A program made the position numbers and the translations under genes. Below, one piece after another: positions 48,600-58,507 of a stretch of 64,000 bases of DNA. A model generated the notes under the pieces. It did not search any database and was not told the origin of the DNA. It saw only the letters and a program-made list of their open reading frames with translations. How positions within the stretch are numbered: position 1 is the first letter of the stretch; the number at the start of each line of letters is the position of its first letter. The DNA is from Pleurodeles waltl (lineage: Eukaryota; Chordata; Amphibia; Caudata; Salamandridae), in NCBI RefSeq assembly GCF_031143425.1, contig NC_090439.1:639221465-639285464 (forward strand), in the 5' to 3' direction.

Positions 48600-49911
48600 G
48601 AGGCCCTCTTCAGAGCAGAAACAGGAGGTTTTAGAGAAAATCAGGACAGAAAATCTTCTTTTCTGAGAAGAAGAAGACTGGGACTCATACCTGGGAGAGG
48701 ATTTATAAGCCTTCTTCCATCCTTTGACAGTTGAAGAACCCCCTTTATAAGGCAATGCATGTTTCCTCTCATTAAATGCCTTAGAGATCATGGACGGCAA
48801 CTGTTCCCCAAAGAGCACCTGACCCTCGAAAGGGATCCTCATGAGGATGGCCTTTTCCCTTGGGTCTGCCTTCCACTGCCTCAACTACAGAGAACGTCTG
48901 GCTGCAATTAAAGCCCCCAAGAACTTAGCGGTTGTGCGTATAATATCTGCGGAAATGTCAGCCAGCAACCTTGCCTGTTGTTTCTTAACTGCCAATAATT
49001 CAGAACACTCAGACCCCTCCTGAACTGCCACAGCTAATTTATCAAAGTCCATCACCAAGGATTGGGCGGAACAGGCTGAGAAAATACTTGCTCTCAATGC
49101 TAAATTCTCAGCCGCAAATGCCTTTTCAAGTCCACCTTACGATCAGTGGCATCAACAGGGGTACAGTCCTCCAAATTGACAGCTGACAGCTGTCCTCCAA
49201 ATTGACAGCTGTGTTTCCAATCAAAGTAGCCAGGATTTAATCCAGATGAACAGAATGGGAAAGGAAATTTCAATATGAGATACCAGGGCACTCCAGAGAG
49301 TAGTCCACAGTAAATGAAAATCCAGTATTCCAGAAGATAGTTTTCACATGGCAGTAAACTTTAATTCCGTATGTTCAACATAAAACATATGTATGCAGAG
49401 TGGGAAAGGGCATTCTCTTCTTCCAACAAATGCAGTTTTTACAGGAATTGTGGGACCTGAATTTTATCTACATCCTTCCATTCCCAGAAGATCATTTCCT
49501 TAACAGAACAGCATAACATAGTGGGGTAACAAAGTAGAATCTGTCCCCACTGACTGAAAAGAGGTTCTCCCTCACATGAGCCAGAATGTCCCACATCTCC
49601 TCATGGGAAATATACTTTCCACCTGAAGAAGTAGAAGGAGCCTCTAAATCCGAGGCAGAGGAACCATTGTCCGCTATCAATGTCTTAGACCTGGATGACT
49701 TCCCAGGCAGTGCTGGACGAGTCCGAAGAGCCCTCATCACTGCCACTTCAATCATGTCCTGCACCTCTTCCCTAGACATGAGAGGCACATTCCCCCCTCC
49801 AGAACTCCAGGAGTCCTCTTCTGTGGGATAGGAACGTCCTCCTCCCCGAGGAAGAAGTGGTAGACAGCACATATTTCCGCTTGGCAGACCTCTTGCCCGC
49901 CATGGTAACAC
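48600..49911 (-). pseudogene. DIRS-like gag-type protein, broken
   Basis: It starts at an ATG on 49901-49903 (MAGKRSAKRKY) that also exists in a duplicated copy at 50021. A frame change near 49845 moves to an Asp/Glu/Ser-rich stretch with SREEVQDMIEVAV. Further downstream lie FLGALIAARRSL near 48900 and QWKADPREKAILMRIPF with VLFGEQL near 48850-48780, which are typical of the C-terminal region of DIRS gag-like proteins. Several stops lie between these parts (49.5-49.1 kb). Confidence 0.65.
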
Positions 49912-50083
49912 AGAAATGCTTAGACACCACTGTCCACCTTAAATAAGGGATACAATACACTCACTGAGGAAGAAGTGGTAGACAGCACATATCTCCGCTT
50001 GGCATACCTCTTGCCCGCCATGGTAACACAGAAATGCTTAGACACCACTGTCCACCTTAAAAAAGGGATACAATCCCCTCACT
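49848..50083 (-). repeat. 118-bp tandem duplication over the gag start
   Basis: 49848-49965 and 49966-50083 are near-identical (a few differences, such as 'atatttccgc' against 'atatctccgc'). Each contains the ATG and first codons of the gag-like frame, so the first codons are present twice. Confidence 0.9.
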
Positions 50084-50340
50084 GAACCAATAGGGAAATG
50101 GGAGCAAACCCGCAGCAGCCACCACTCACAGCAACCTGGTAGTCCCTGCAAAACAGACCGCCAGACACCATCGTAGAGTCCGCCAGCCACTTTCAGAGGA
50201 GAGCCTCGCTGCCAAGTAAGAACGCAGCCAAGCAGGGAGCCCGCCACTGGGCGCACCACACCCTGCAAGATCACCAAAGACCCCCAGGCCCCACCGTGGA
50301 GGAGGAAGAAAGGTAAGTCTCCTGGGAGACAAAAAAGAAC

Positions 50341-51017
50341 AGGAGGGGGAAGAGGTGGGGTGTTTTTATTTTAGGAAGGGGGTTGTCTAGGAGAGGCAAG
50401 GGGCCTCATTGGTTAATAAGGAATGTGACAGAGGGACAGGAGGCAATTATGTTATACTCCATGCTGAAATAATTAGATTATAAACACTATTGCTTTGTTG
50501 TAAGGGTTTTGTTGTAAGGTTTTACCTTTGTTTGTAAAAGAGGGAATGTGAAATAATTTTTATACCTTCTTAAAATACTATCATAGCCTTGGGGTTATTG
50601 CACATTAACACACATTTTTAAATATACAGCCATCTTATATTTCATTGTTGTACATTGCACATTTGGCCTAACTGCTTGAGGAAGCATAGCCTTGTTTTTA
50701 AATTGGCCTAGACTAGCAGAAACTGCAGATGTAGTTAGATCCGCTTTAAAGCATACCCCACTGCATGTATGTTTGACAGTCTCCTTGCAATCCTCCACCT
50801 GCTCATTAGTAGCTATATTGCGTTTCTCTCTGTACTATGTGTGTCCTATCCTGTACTTGCTGCATTATAAAAAATGTATAAACCAAAGTTAAAATTGAAT
50901 TTAGTTCAGCATTGTGTTCTCCAGCAGCTCAGACGACTGCTTGCTATATTTTTTAATTAAACATGGATTACTGTTCAGTGGGCTCTTTAACGTGTTTCTT
51001 TTCTTCCTTTGTAGATG
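50341..51017. other. No gene recognised
   Basis: Flank between the DIRS-like element and the provirus. Unassigned. Confidence 0.5.
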
Positions 51018-51242
51018 TGATAGAGCGTTCCGTACTAATAATTTACCTGTATTCGGACGCTCTTTAGGCCGATGAATCTTTTGGCTAAGTGGGAACTCTC
51101 CGTACTCTTATATCGATCAATTTCATCAAATCAATAATCAATAACGAACATAAGCAATACCCTGATCAACATAACACTTGACAATTAATCCAGAATACAT
51201 CTCGGCGAACCCTGACCTTTCAGTCAGGAATAACCACACCAG

Positions 51243-51267
51243 TTTATTCAAAGTTAGTGAATTTATT
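51243..51267 (-). terminator. Poly(A) signals of the LTR
   Basis: Two minus-strand AATAAA hexamers, at 51267-51262 and 51248-51243. The first begins 4 bases after the TAG of the small ORF. Downstream 'tggtgtggttatt' is GU-rich. The AAATAAA and the GTGTGGTTATTC element are kept in the 30-kb LTR and nearly so in the 32-kb LTR. Confidence 0.7.
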
Positions 51268-51270
51268 TCC

Positions 51271-51456
51271 CTATATTAACAAAGCTAGCACAATATAAAT
51301 GTGTCTCAACACCAAATGATAAACATATATGAACATTAATAGCTGTCCATAACGGCGAAACAGGTGCAATCTATGTAGCATTTGAATCACAAGACATTCG
51401 ATAATAGCAATGCAAATCACTAATACGATAATCTGTAATGAGCTAATTGCATACAT
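51271..51456 (-). CDS. LTR-encoded small hydrophobic protein, 3' LTR copy (61 aa)
   Basis: ATG-to-TAG frame of 61 codons, identical to the copy in the 5' LTR. It starts MYAISSLQ and has a hydrophobic segment at about residues 3-25, a basic turn with HLFRRYGQ, a second hydrophobic segment at about 40-61 and the end LALLI. Frames in the diverged LTRs at 18.7 and 30.2 kb align along the full length. Here the ORF is the last thing before the poly(A) signal, so it would be in the 3' end of every viral RNA and could also be expressed from a solitary LTR. A small membrane protein (viroporin-like or accessory) is a reasonable guess, but no known family is recognised. Confidence 0.6.
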   Translation of the reverse strand: MYAISSLQIIVLVICIAIIECLVIQMLHRLHLFRRYGQLLMFIYVYHLVLRHIYIVLALLI

Positions 51457-52007
51457 TTAGTCAGCATAACAAGGTCTCAAATTGCATCGTGCAACAAAAG
51501 GAATCCTCATCTAACCTCAAATTAGCATCAGCATGTGGGACTTCATGCGAAAACAATTTAGCAACATTAATTTAGAAAAAAACTCCTAACTAGGGATCTT
51601 ATCAAAATCAGCAGTTGGTTACCTAAAAGAAACACAATGCAATTTTCAATTTTCCTTTCATATTTACCAATTACGATCAGCATACAAGGAAGTCTTCGTC
51701 TCACAGGTACCGTTTCTCGATCAGCATGGGACGGGGCAAAGGGGCAGGGGTGGGCGGGGCAATTGCCTCACGGCGGCAAGGTAAAACTACTACTTCATGT
51801 AAAGGGACAAATCAAAGTTAAAGTCTCTAGGGCAAGAATCATTTAAGTCTCTTTCTCTCGATTAGAGAAAGCATCAAAGTCTCTTTCAAAATGGCGTCGC
51901 AGCAAGGTGGGCCATAATAGCTACGAAGTCTGCAAAATGGCGGGATGTCCAATAATGGCCGCAATGGCTGCAAAAGGCTATGGCTACTTTCTTCTAGTGC
52001 ACCTGGT

Positions 52008-52013
52008 TTTTAT
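52008..52013 (-). promoter_or_regulatory. Probable TATA box of the LTR
   Basis: Minus-strand TATAAA in 'gtctataaaaaccaggtgca', about 610 bases from the LTR start. It would place the RNA start near 51980. This has not been tested against other LTR copies, where the equivalent site is unclear. Confidence 0.5.
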
Positions 52014-52619
52014 AGACAACAGTTCAAATCCAGTAGGGTCTTCCATTGGAGGGTTCATAGGTTAGCTTCAAATTGTCCAATCAAAAACAACAGTTCTCAA
52101 GCTTTTACTTAAGCATACATTATCCTAGGAGATGGGTACGCAAGTTGCAACATTTTATACCAATTAACTCACTTTCAGAGCCTCCATTGTCCGCACCTGC
52201 AGATCGACCTTGGAGTAAAGAGAAAAATGCCAAGCTGGCACGAAACTTTAAGATAAGCATGTGAACGATCTCAGTGGAAAAGTACAGCTTCAAGCAAAAA
52301 TACACGTTTATTAGCACATTGGAAAAATACGAGCATCTAAACCGTGAGACCAGGCAACTAGGCCAAAGCCTCCACTAAAGTAATGCTAAGCTAAAGCATT
52401 TCAAGCAAGCAAATCATAGCACACGTTTACGATTATGTCGGATTAGTGCAATTCTAATACATCACGTTACATAAAGCACGCTTATAAATGTTGGCAAACT
52501 ACTCTGAGGGCACATTTTGTCCCCGTACAATCTTTATTAGTTCGGTTAAAGTCACACATGATTATTGCAATCTACGTTTAAGCGCTAATAAATGTAAAAC
52601 CTTCATTTCAGCTTTATCA

Positions 52620-52632
52620 ATCCCTCCTCTGA
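52620..52632 (-). promoter_or_regulatory. Polypurine tract
   Basis: Minus-strand AGAGGAGGGAT directly before the 3' LTR. It primes plus-strand DNA synthesis in retroviruses. Its position defines the LTR start at 52619. Confidence 0.75.
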
Positions 52633-52678
52633 TGACTACTTGTCATCACACCAAATCATGCCCACAAATTTTATTCCA

Positions 52679-54310
52679 TTAAAATTCTGTCAGTTCTCTT
52701 TTCCTTTTAGTTCCCCTAGTTTTCGCTTTGTATTCTTCTGCCATTCTTTTCATTATTTTCTCTTCCTTTCTTCTTTTAATTCTTTCCATAATCATTATTA
52801 TTCCCCTTTTTATTCCCCAGATTCCAAATATGCAAATAATAACTATCATAATTCCCTCTATTATTTTTAGCAATATTCCATTCCAAATTCCCCCAATCCA
52901 ATTTCCCACTGAAGCAAGTCCTTTTCCAACCTTCTCCCACACTCCTGGTTCTTTCAATTCCTTCAAATCTGCACTTTCTTTTGTTAGATTAGCAAGCATA
53001 GTTTTAATCTTCACACTATTGTCCGGAATATATGTACAACAGTGTCGTGCACCAAGCATTTTGCAAACGCCGCCATCCTTTGCTTAAAGAATGTCTAAAG
53101 CAAGTCTATTTTGAAGAGTCATAGCTCTTTCCGCTGCAAGTTCAGCATCTATCAGGATTATAGCACCTGAAAACTTTGTCAACATGTTATCCACTATAGT
53201 AGACAACTTTCTTATTTTGATGGAATTCAGCACAACTCCCAATGAAGGAATCATGGCTCCAAATATATCTCCTACCACAGCAGCTGCGGTCTCTCTTTTC
53301 TGGATACGATGGGATCCAGATGTCTTTTGAATCATCGATAGGTCATCCAGTTGATAAACCTTTGGGAACACTATACCCAAATAACATCTCCCCCACCATC
53401 CTTTCGGAAGACGATAATAGGCATTATACCCACAAATGTAATATACACCTGGAATGACAGGGTCAAGTCCGTTCATCATGAATGTCCATTTGGCTTTAAA
53501 GATAAACGTATGTTTACACTCACTCGCTCCTACAAAACTGTTGTCATAATAAGATTCACCTCGATATATACAAAACTTCCCTACATGCCAAGCATCTAAA
53601 GCAATTCTCCCTTGTGTCTTTATTGCGGCAAAATCATAATTATCTACTGAAGTCCTCTTATGTAATTCCTTTTCTAATTTCGCATTCATTTGTGCCCTTC
53701 TATCATCCGTACGATCTAAAAAGCTTATTTCTACTGCAGAGAGCGAGCAGGTAAGGTTTTCCCTATGAGCGTGAGCCGTTTCAAAAGGTAGCATTGGCTC
53801 AAAAAATTCCCTCATTATTTTAGCATCCCAATCTTTAGCAATCTGGCTTAGCTGCGCTATTATAGGAACATATGCAAAGGTAACATCATAATTCGAGTAA
53901 AAATACTGTATGTTAGTTTGACCATAAAATCTAGACATTACTATACTACATGTAATCCCGTATGTAAGCGGCATGTGGTGATATGTCACCCCTTCCTTTA
54001 CTGATGTCGGTATCTGTGTACACACATAACAATCTTTCGCATCCATAGTCTCAACATACTCTGTTAGCAAGCGATAGAAAACATTATATGAAAGCTCCTT
54101 CTTATCATGCAAGAGTCTCTCATCTATTTCTAGTCTTTTCAGTGCTGTTAGTTCAGTGACAGTAACAGGAGCAAAAGTAGAAGCGTCAATTTTCTCATTC
54201 TCACCCTTTCCATGCATTGCAAGCACTATTGCCATTATTATTAGTACACATGCAATTATCAAGCCTATACACACATATTTACAATATTTCTTTCTACTGT
54301 TTTGCGTCAT
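52679..54310 (-). pseudogene. env: Envelope glycoprotein, interrupted by one stop
   Basis: Starts at ATG 54308-54310 with a short basic N-terminus and a hydrophobic segment (residues about 14-32, signal or anchor). SU contains a CYVC motif (54020-54031, CxxC type) and is short, about 339 residues. A furin-type RIQKR site at 53294-53308 is followed by an Ala/Val/Gly-rich fusion peptide. The TM subunit is cut by an in-frame TAA (53084-53086) at the end of the heptad region, just before a cysteine cluster near 53.05 kb whose spacing looks one residue longer than the usual CX6CC. Below the stop the same frame continues with a membrane span near 52.83 kb (IVIICIFGIWGI) and a Lys/Arg-rich tail to 52679. 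A truncated product without a membrane anchor would result. Confidence 0.85.
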
Positions 54311-54544
54311 GTTCTGTATAGAATCAGAGAGCTAGAAGCACCTATAAAGAAACTATTTAGCAATTCAGTTACAAAGCTGAACGAGCGCAATGTTCACACA
54401 GTTTTCTTCAAGAGGCCAGTCACTTATCGGTTAGCAGCATTTGTCTCAATTCGGCAATAACTCAGTCTTTATCGGTTTAGCAATGTCTCAGCTGGTTGTT
54501 TGTTTCACTTTAGATTGTAGCAGGCAATGTCATTTATCACCCTT
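54311..54544 (-). other. Pol-env intergenic segment
   Basis: About 230 bases without a frame. It probably holds the splice acceptor for env mRNA; no single site can be picked with confidence. Confidence 0.4.
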
Positions 54545-55375
54545 TCAATCAACACTGTCCATAAAACTTTTCTTTTCTATTGGTATCTCTTCTTCTTCTT
54601 CGTTCTCGATGCTTAGAGATACAAACTCATCAGTCCAATCGTCATTGACTGCATATGCCCATTCTGGACCGGAATATCTCCTGTTTGGTATCCTTTTCCT
54701 TTTCAATTTTGCTTCTCTTTTCGATTCTGTCTCGCTGGTACTTTCCTCTTTTGTCAAGTCTTTTTCTTCACTCGGGGATGGTACCACGACAGACACTTCC
54801 TTTCTTTTCTCTTTCACTTTTGGCCTTTCTCCGTCGTTCAAACCTTCTCCAGTCCTTTGTTTTACTGGTGATATACTTAGTCTCCTCTTTGCACCATGTC
54901 CATTTGACGGACCTGCGACCTTTTCTGTAGAAGCTTGAACCTTTTCGTCCTGTTCTGCCTTGTCCCCTCCTCCTGGGGAATCAATCACGTTCTCCTTTTC
55001 TTTTTCTGTATCGTCTGCTTCTGGGAAAGCCCTCCTCTGATCAGGCTCTCCTGCTTTTTCACCCTTTTCGAGCCCTTCGTCACCGTTACTTTCGTCAGGC
55101 TCTGTATCACTTTCAGCTGCTTCAGGTTCCTTGTCACCCTCAGCTGCTTCAGGCTTTTTGCTACCCTCAGCTGCTTCAGGCTTTTTGCTACCCTCAGCTG
55201 CTTCAGGTTCTTTGTCACCTTCAGCTGCTTCGTCGCTGTCTGAGCTTTCTCCTTGGTCTTCCCCAAGTGAGTTGGTCTCTTCGTCCTCCAATAATATCTC
55301 TCTCTTTCCTGCTTCTGCCTGTTCGCTTTCAGTTCGGTTTTGTTCTGTCTCAGCACTCAGCACTGTTTTATCAGG
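54545..55375 (-). other. Acidic, repeat-bearing C-terminal extension of integrase
   Basis: After the usual integrase end the frame runs on for about 275 codons. They are Glu/Asp/Ser/Lys-rich, with five 9-residue repeats (EAAEGSKKP type, 55100-55231, 27-bp period) and a basic cluster KLKRKRIPNRR followed by YSGPEWAYAVNDDWTDEF. It ends in an acidic stretch before env. Known integrases of this group end soon after the SH3-like domain. The basic cluster could be a nuclear localisation signal and the acidic part a chromatin or host-factor tether; both are inference. Confidence 0.7.
55100..55231 (-). repeat. 27-bp coding minisatellite in the integrase tail
   Basis: Five in-frame units of 27 bases. 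The unit length is a multiple of three, so copy-number change would keep the frame. Confidence 0.9.
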
Positions 55376-58300
55376 CACTGGCAGTTTCAGCGCTTCAACT
55401 TCCTCATCTGTGGGACACAACACCTTCTTTCTGTGACTGGCGTGAATCCAGTTGGGAACCCCCGCACACTTCACAGCGGTAGTTGTCGTCAGGATCACTT
55501 GGAAAGGGCCTTTCCAACGGGGTTCCAGACACGACTTCCTCACGTGCTTCTTTACCACGACCCAGTCACCTGCTTTCAGTGCGTGTCCTGGACCTTGGAT
55601 CGGTGGCAAGGTGGTTGCTTCCACCTGGTGAGAGAAAGAGCGAACCACGTCAGCCAGACCCTTGCAGTAGTCTAACACCATATCATCTGTAATATTCAAA
55701 AGCGCGTTTGCGGGAACTGCAGGAAGTCTCATAGCCCTGCCCATGAGAATTTCGTGCGGAGACAATCCAGTCTTTCTATCAGGGGTGTTTCTCATTGACA
55801 TTAGCGCCAAGGGCAATGCGTCAGGCCATTTCAAATTTGTCGATGCACATATTTTCGCCATTCTTGATTTCAGTGTACCATTCATCTGCTCCACCAATCC
55901 TGATGCTTCAGGGCGATAGCTACAATGCAGTTTTTTTCTCAATGTTCAGCGCTTCGCAAAGTAACTTTATCACCTCGTTATTGAAGTGACTTCCCCTATC
56001 TGATTCTAAAGAGATCGGGAATCCGAAACGTGGTATCAACTCTCTCAACAGTAGCTTTGCAACTGTAAGGCTGTCATTTCTACGTGTGGGGTATGCCTCA
56101 ATCCAGTGACTAAAAATGCACACAATCACCAACACATACTTTAGACCCCCATGCACAGGCATCTCAATGAAATCTATCTGCATACGACTAAAAGGGCCAC
56201 TGGCCCTGCCAATGTGGCTGGCGTTCACAACCGTTCCCTTTCCTGGGTTCATCTGCTGGCAAGTGACACATCGATGGCAAACTGCTTCTGCAGCTTGACG
56301 AAATCTGGGGTTAAACCAATCAGTTTTGAACAATCTTATCATGGCATCTCTCCCTAGGTGAGCTTGCCCATGATAGAACCGCACAAGCTGTGATAAGAGA
56401 CTGTTTGGCAAAACACATTTTCCCTCATTTGAAACCCATAACTCATCCGGTCTCTTTATACATTGTGATTTAATCCAGGAATCTCTTTCATCCTCCCTGA
56501 CGTTATTCTGCAATGTTTTTAGTTCATCTATTGTATCTACAACCTTTAAGGCAAATGCTTCAGCTGGTTCGAGTTCTGGCTCACTTATCGAATTCCATTC
56601 ATCCCTGAGTAATATACAGTTCAAGGCACAAAATCTTGCGACTTGATCCGCATATGCATTTCCCAGAGAAACATAGTCCTGTCCTTTTGTATGAGCACTA
56701 CACTTTACCACTGCAACTTCGGCTGGCATTTGAATGGCGTGTAGCAATTCCCTTATTCTCTCCCCGTTTTTCACTGGGGATCCTGAAGAAGTCAGGAAAC
56801 CTCTCTGTGACCATAGTTGGCCAAAGTCATGCACAATTCCGAACCCGTACTGACTATCAGTGTAAATGGTGACTTTCATCAATACAGACAGTTGACATGC
56901 TCTTGTAAGGGCTACAAGTTCTGCTACTTGTGCAGAATAGACTCCTTGAAGCCAGCCCGCTTCCAAGACACCTGTTACAGTACATACAGCATATCCTGCT
57001 TTCAAAATTCCCATCCCATCTCTTAGACATGAACCATCAACAAAAACAATTTGGTCATTTTCATCAAGCTTAGTATCCTTAATGTCAGGTCGAGGTTTTG
57101 TGCAAAATTCAGTCACCTGAAGGCAGTCATGTTCGACGTCTTCAGCGTTCTCAATTTCAGCATTTTCACCAGGAAGCAAGGTTGCTGGATTCAACGTAGT
57201 GTACCTTTTCAGCTGCACATTCGGTGAGCCCAGAATTATCGTTTCATACCTTGTGAGTCTTGCTCCGGTCATGTGTTGCGTTCGGGAGCGGGTCAAAAGT
57301 ATCTCAACTGAGTGAGGGACCATGACTGTTACTGGGTGTCCCATCACTATTCCTTCACTCTGAGTGAGGCTGATACCAACTGCTGCTACGGCGCGCAAAC
57401 ACCCTGGGAGTGCTGCTGCGACCGGATCCAAAGTAGCTGAAAAATACGCTACTGGTCTGTTTACGCCACCATGGGCTTGAGTCAAGACAGACAAAGAACA
57501 TGCATCACGTTCATGACAAAACAATGTGAAAGGCTTTGTGTAGTCAGGCATACCTAAAGCTGGAGCCCTGCACATGCACTCTCTCAATTCAACAAAAGCA
57601 TCCATCTCATCTCCTTTCAGTTCAATTTGATCCAAGGCATCCTTCTGGGTCAGTTTCAGTAAAGGCTTTGTTACAGTTGAGAAGTTGGGAATCCACTGGC
57701 GACAGTAGCCCACCATTCCCAAAAACTTCCTCACCTCCCTCCTTGTCTTGGGTGGACTCATTTGAAGTACACTTGTTATTCTTTCCTTCATTATTCTCCG
57801 TGACCCTTTCTCTATTTGGTGACCCAAGTATTTCACTTTCTTCTGACAGAACTGCAATTTGGAAGGAGACACCTTGTGTCCATTCCTTCCCAAATGGTTC
57901 AACAGAGCAATGGTATCGGCGGCGCAGCCACTTTCTGTCTTTGATGCGATCAGTAAGTCATCAATGTACTGTACTAGGGTTGACTCGAATGGCAATTCTA
58001 ATGCTTCCAAATCTTTCTTTAGAATCTGATTGAATATTGACGGTGACTCAGAAAACCCTTGAGGAATTCGACACCAACTGTATACTCTGTCTAGGAATTT
58101 GAAACAAAAGAGGAATTGGCTGTCCTCATGAAGAGGCACAGAAAAGAATGCTTGTGACAAGTCGATGACTGAGAACCACTCGGCATCGCAAGGGACTTGA
58201 AACATTATCACAGCTGGATTTGGTACGACGGGGCAACACTTGACTATGATGTCATTTATTTTCCTCAAGTCCTGCACAAGTCGGACCTTTCCACTTGGCT

Positions 58301-58507
58301 TTATTAGTCCCATTATTGGTGAATTACATGGACTGCTTAACACTTCTTTCAGTACCCCTTGTTTTACAAATTCGTCAATAAGTTGGGCAACTTTCATGAG
58401 GGTATCTTGTGCCATGTGGTATTGTGGGGTCTGGGGAAAGATTGCATTGGGCTTTACAGTCACTTTCACTGGTTCCACTCCTTTCAGCAATCCCACCTCT
58501 TTCCCTG

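Larger units (their letters stand above)
46040..50340 (-). mobile_element. DIRS-like tyrosine-recombinase retrotransposon, decayed
   Basis: On the minus strand the order is gag-like region (about 49.9-48.6 kb), reverse transcriptase (48.56-47.73), RNase H (47.45-46.98) and tyrosine recombinase (about 46.7-46.1). This content is diagnostic of the DIRS group, which integrates through a recombinase instead of an integrase. Every domain carries stops or frame changes. Inverted terminal repeats and the internal complementary region were not found, so the ends given are approximate. Confidence 0.8.
51018..52619 (-). repeat. 3' LTR of the provirus (1602 bp)
   Basis: Read on minus, it begins TGATAAAGCTG at 52619, just after the PPT, and ends CTCTATCA at 51018 (TGATA/TATCA mirror ends). 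A probable TATA box lies at 52013-52008, the small ORF at 51456-51271 and AATAAA signals at 51267 and 51248, followed by GU-rich 'ctggtgtggttattcctgac'. If transcription starts near 51980, U3 is about 640, R about 745 and U5 about 215 bases, a very long R. A splice-like 'tttcttttaggtaacc' lies near 51620. Confidence 0.9.

Noticed and set aside
52728..53087. Plus-strand hydrophobic frame over the env 3' end
   Set aside because: Antisense shadow of the env TM and tail region, caused by T- and C-rich complement sequence.
54311..54544. A specific env splice acceptor
   Set aside because: Several YnAG candidates exist; none stands out without RNA data.
54441..54938. Plus-strand Ser/Phe-rich frames at 54.4-55.7 kb
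   Set aside because: Antisense of the acidic integrase tail; GAA/GAG codons read as TTC/CTC on the other strand.
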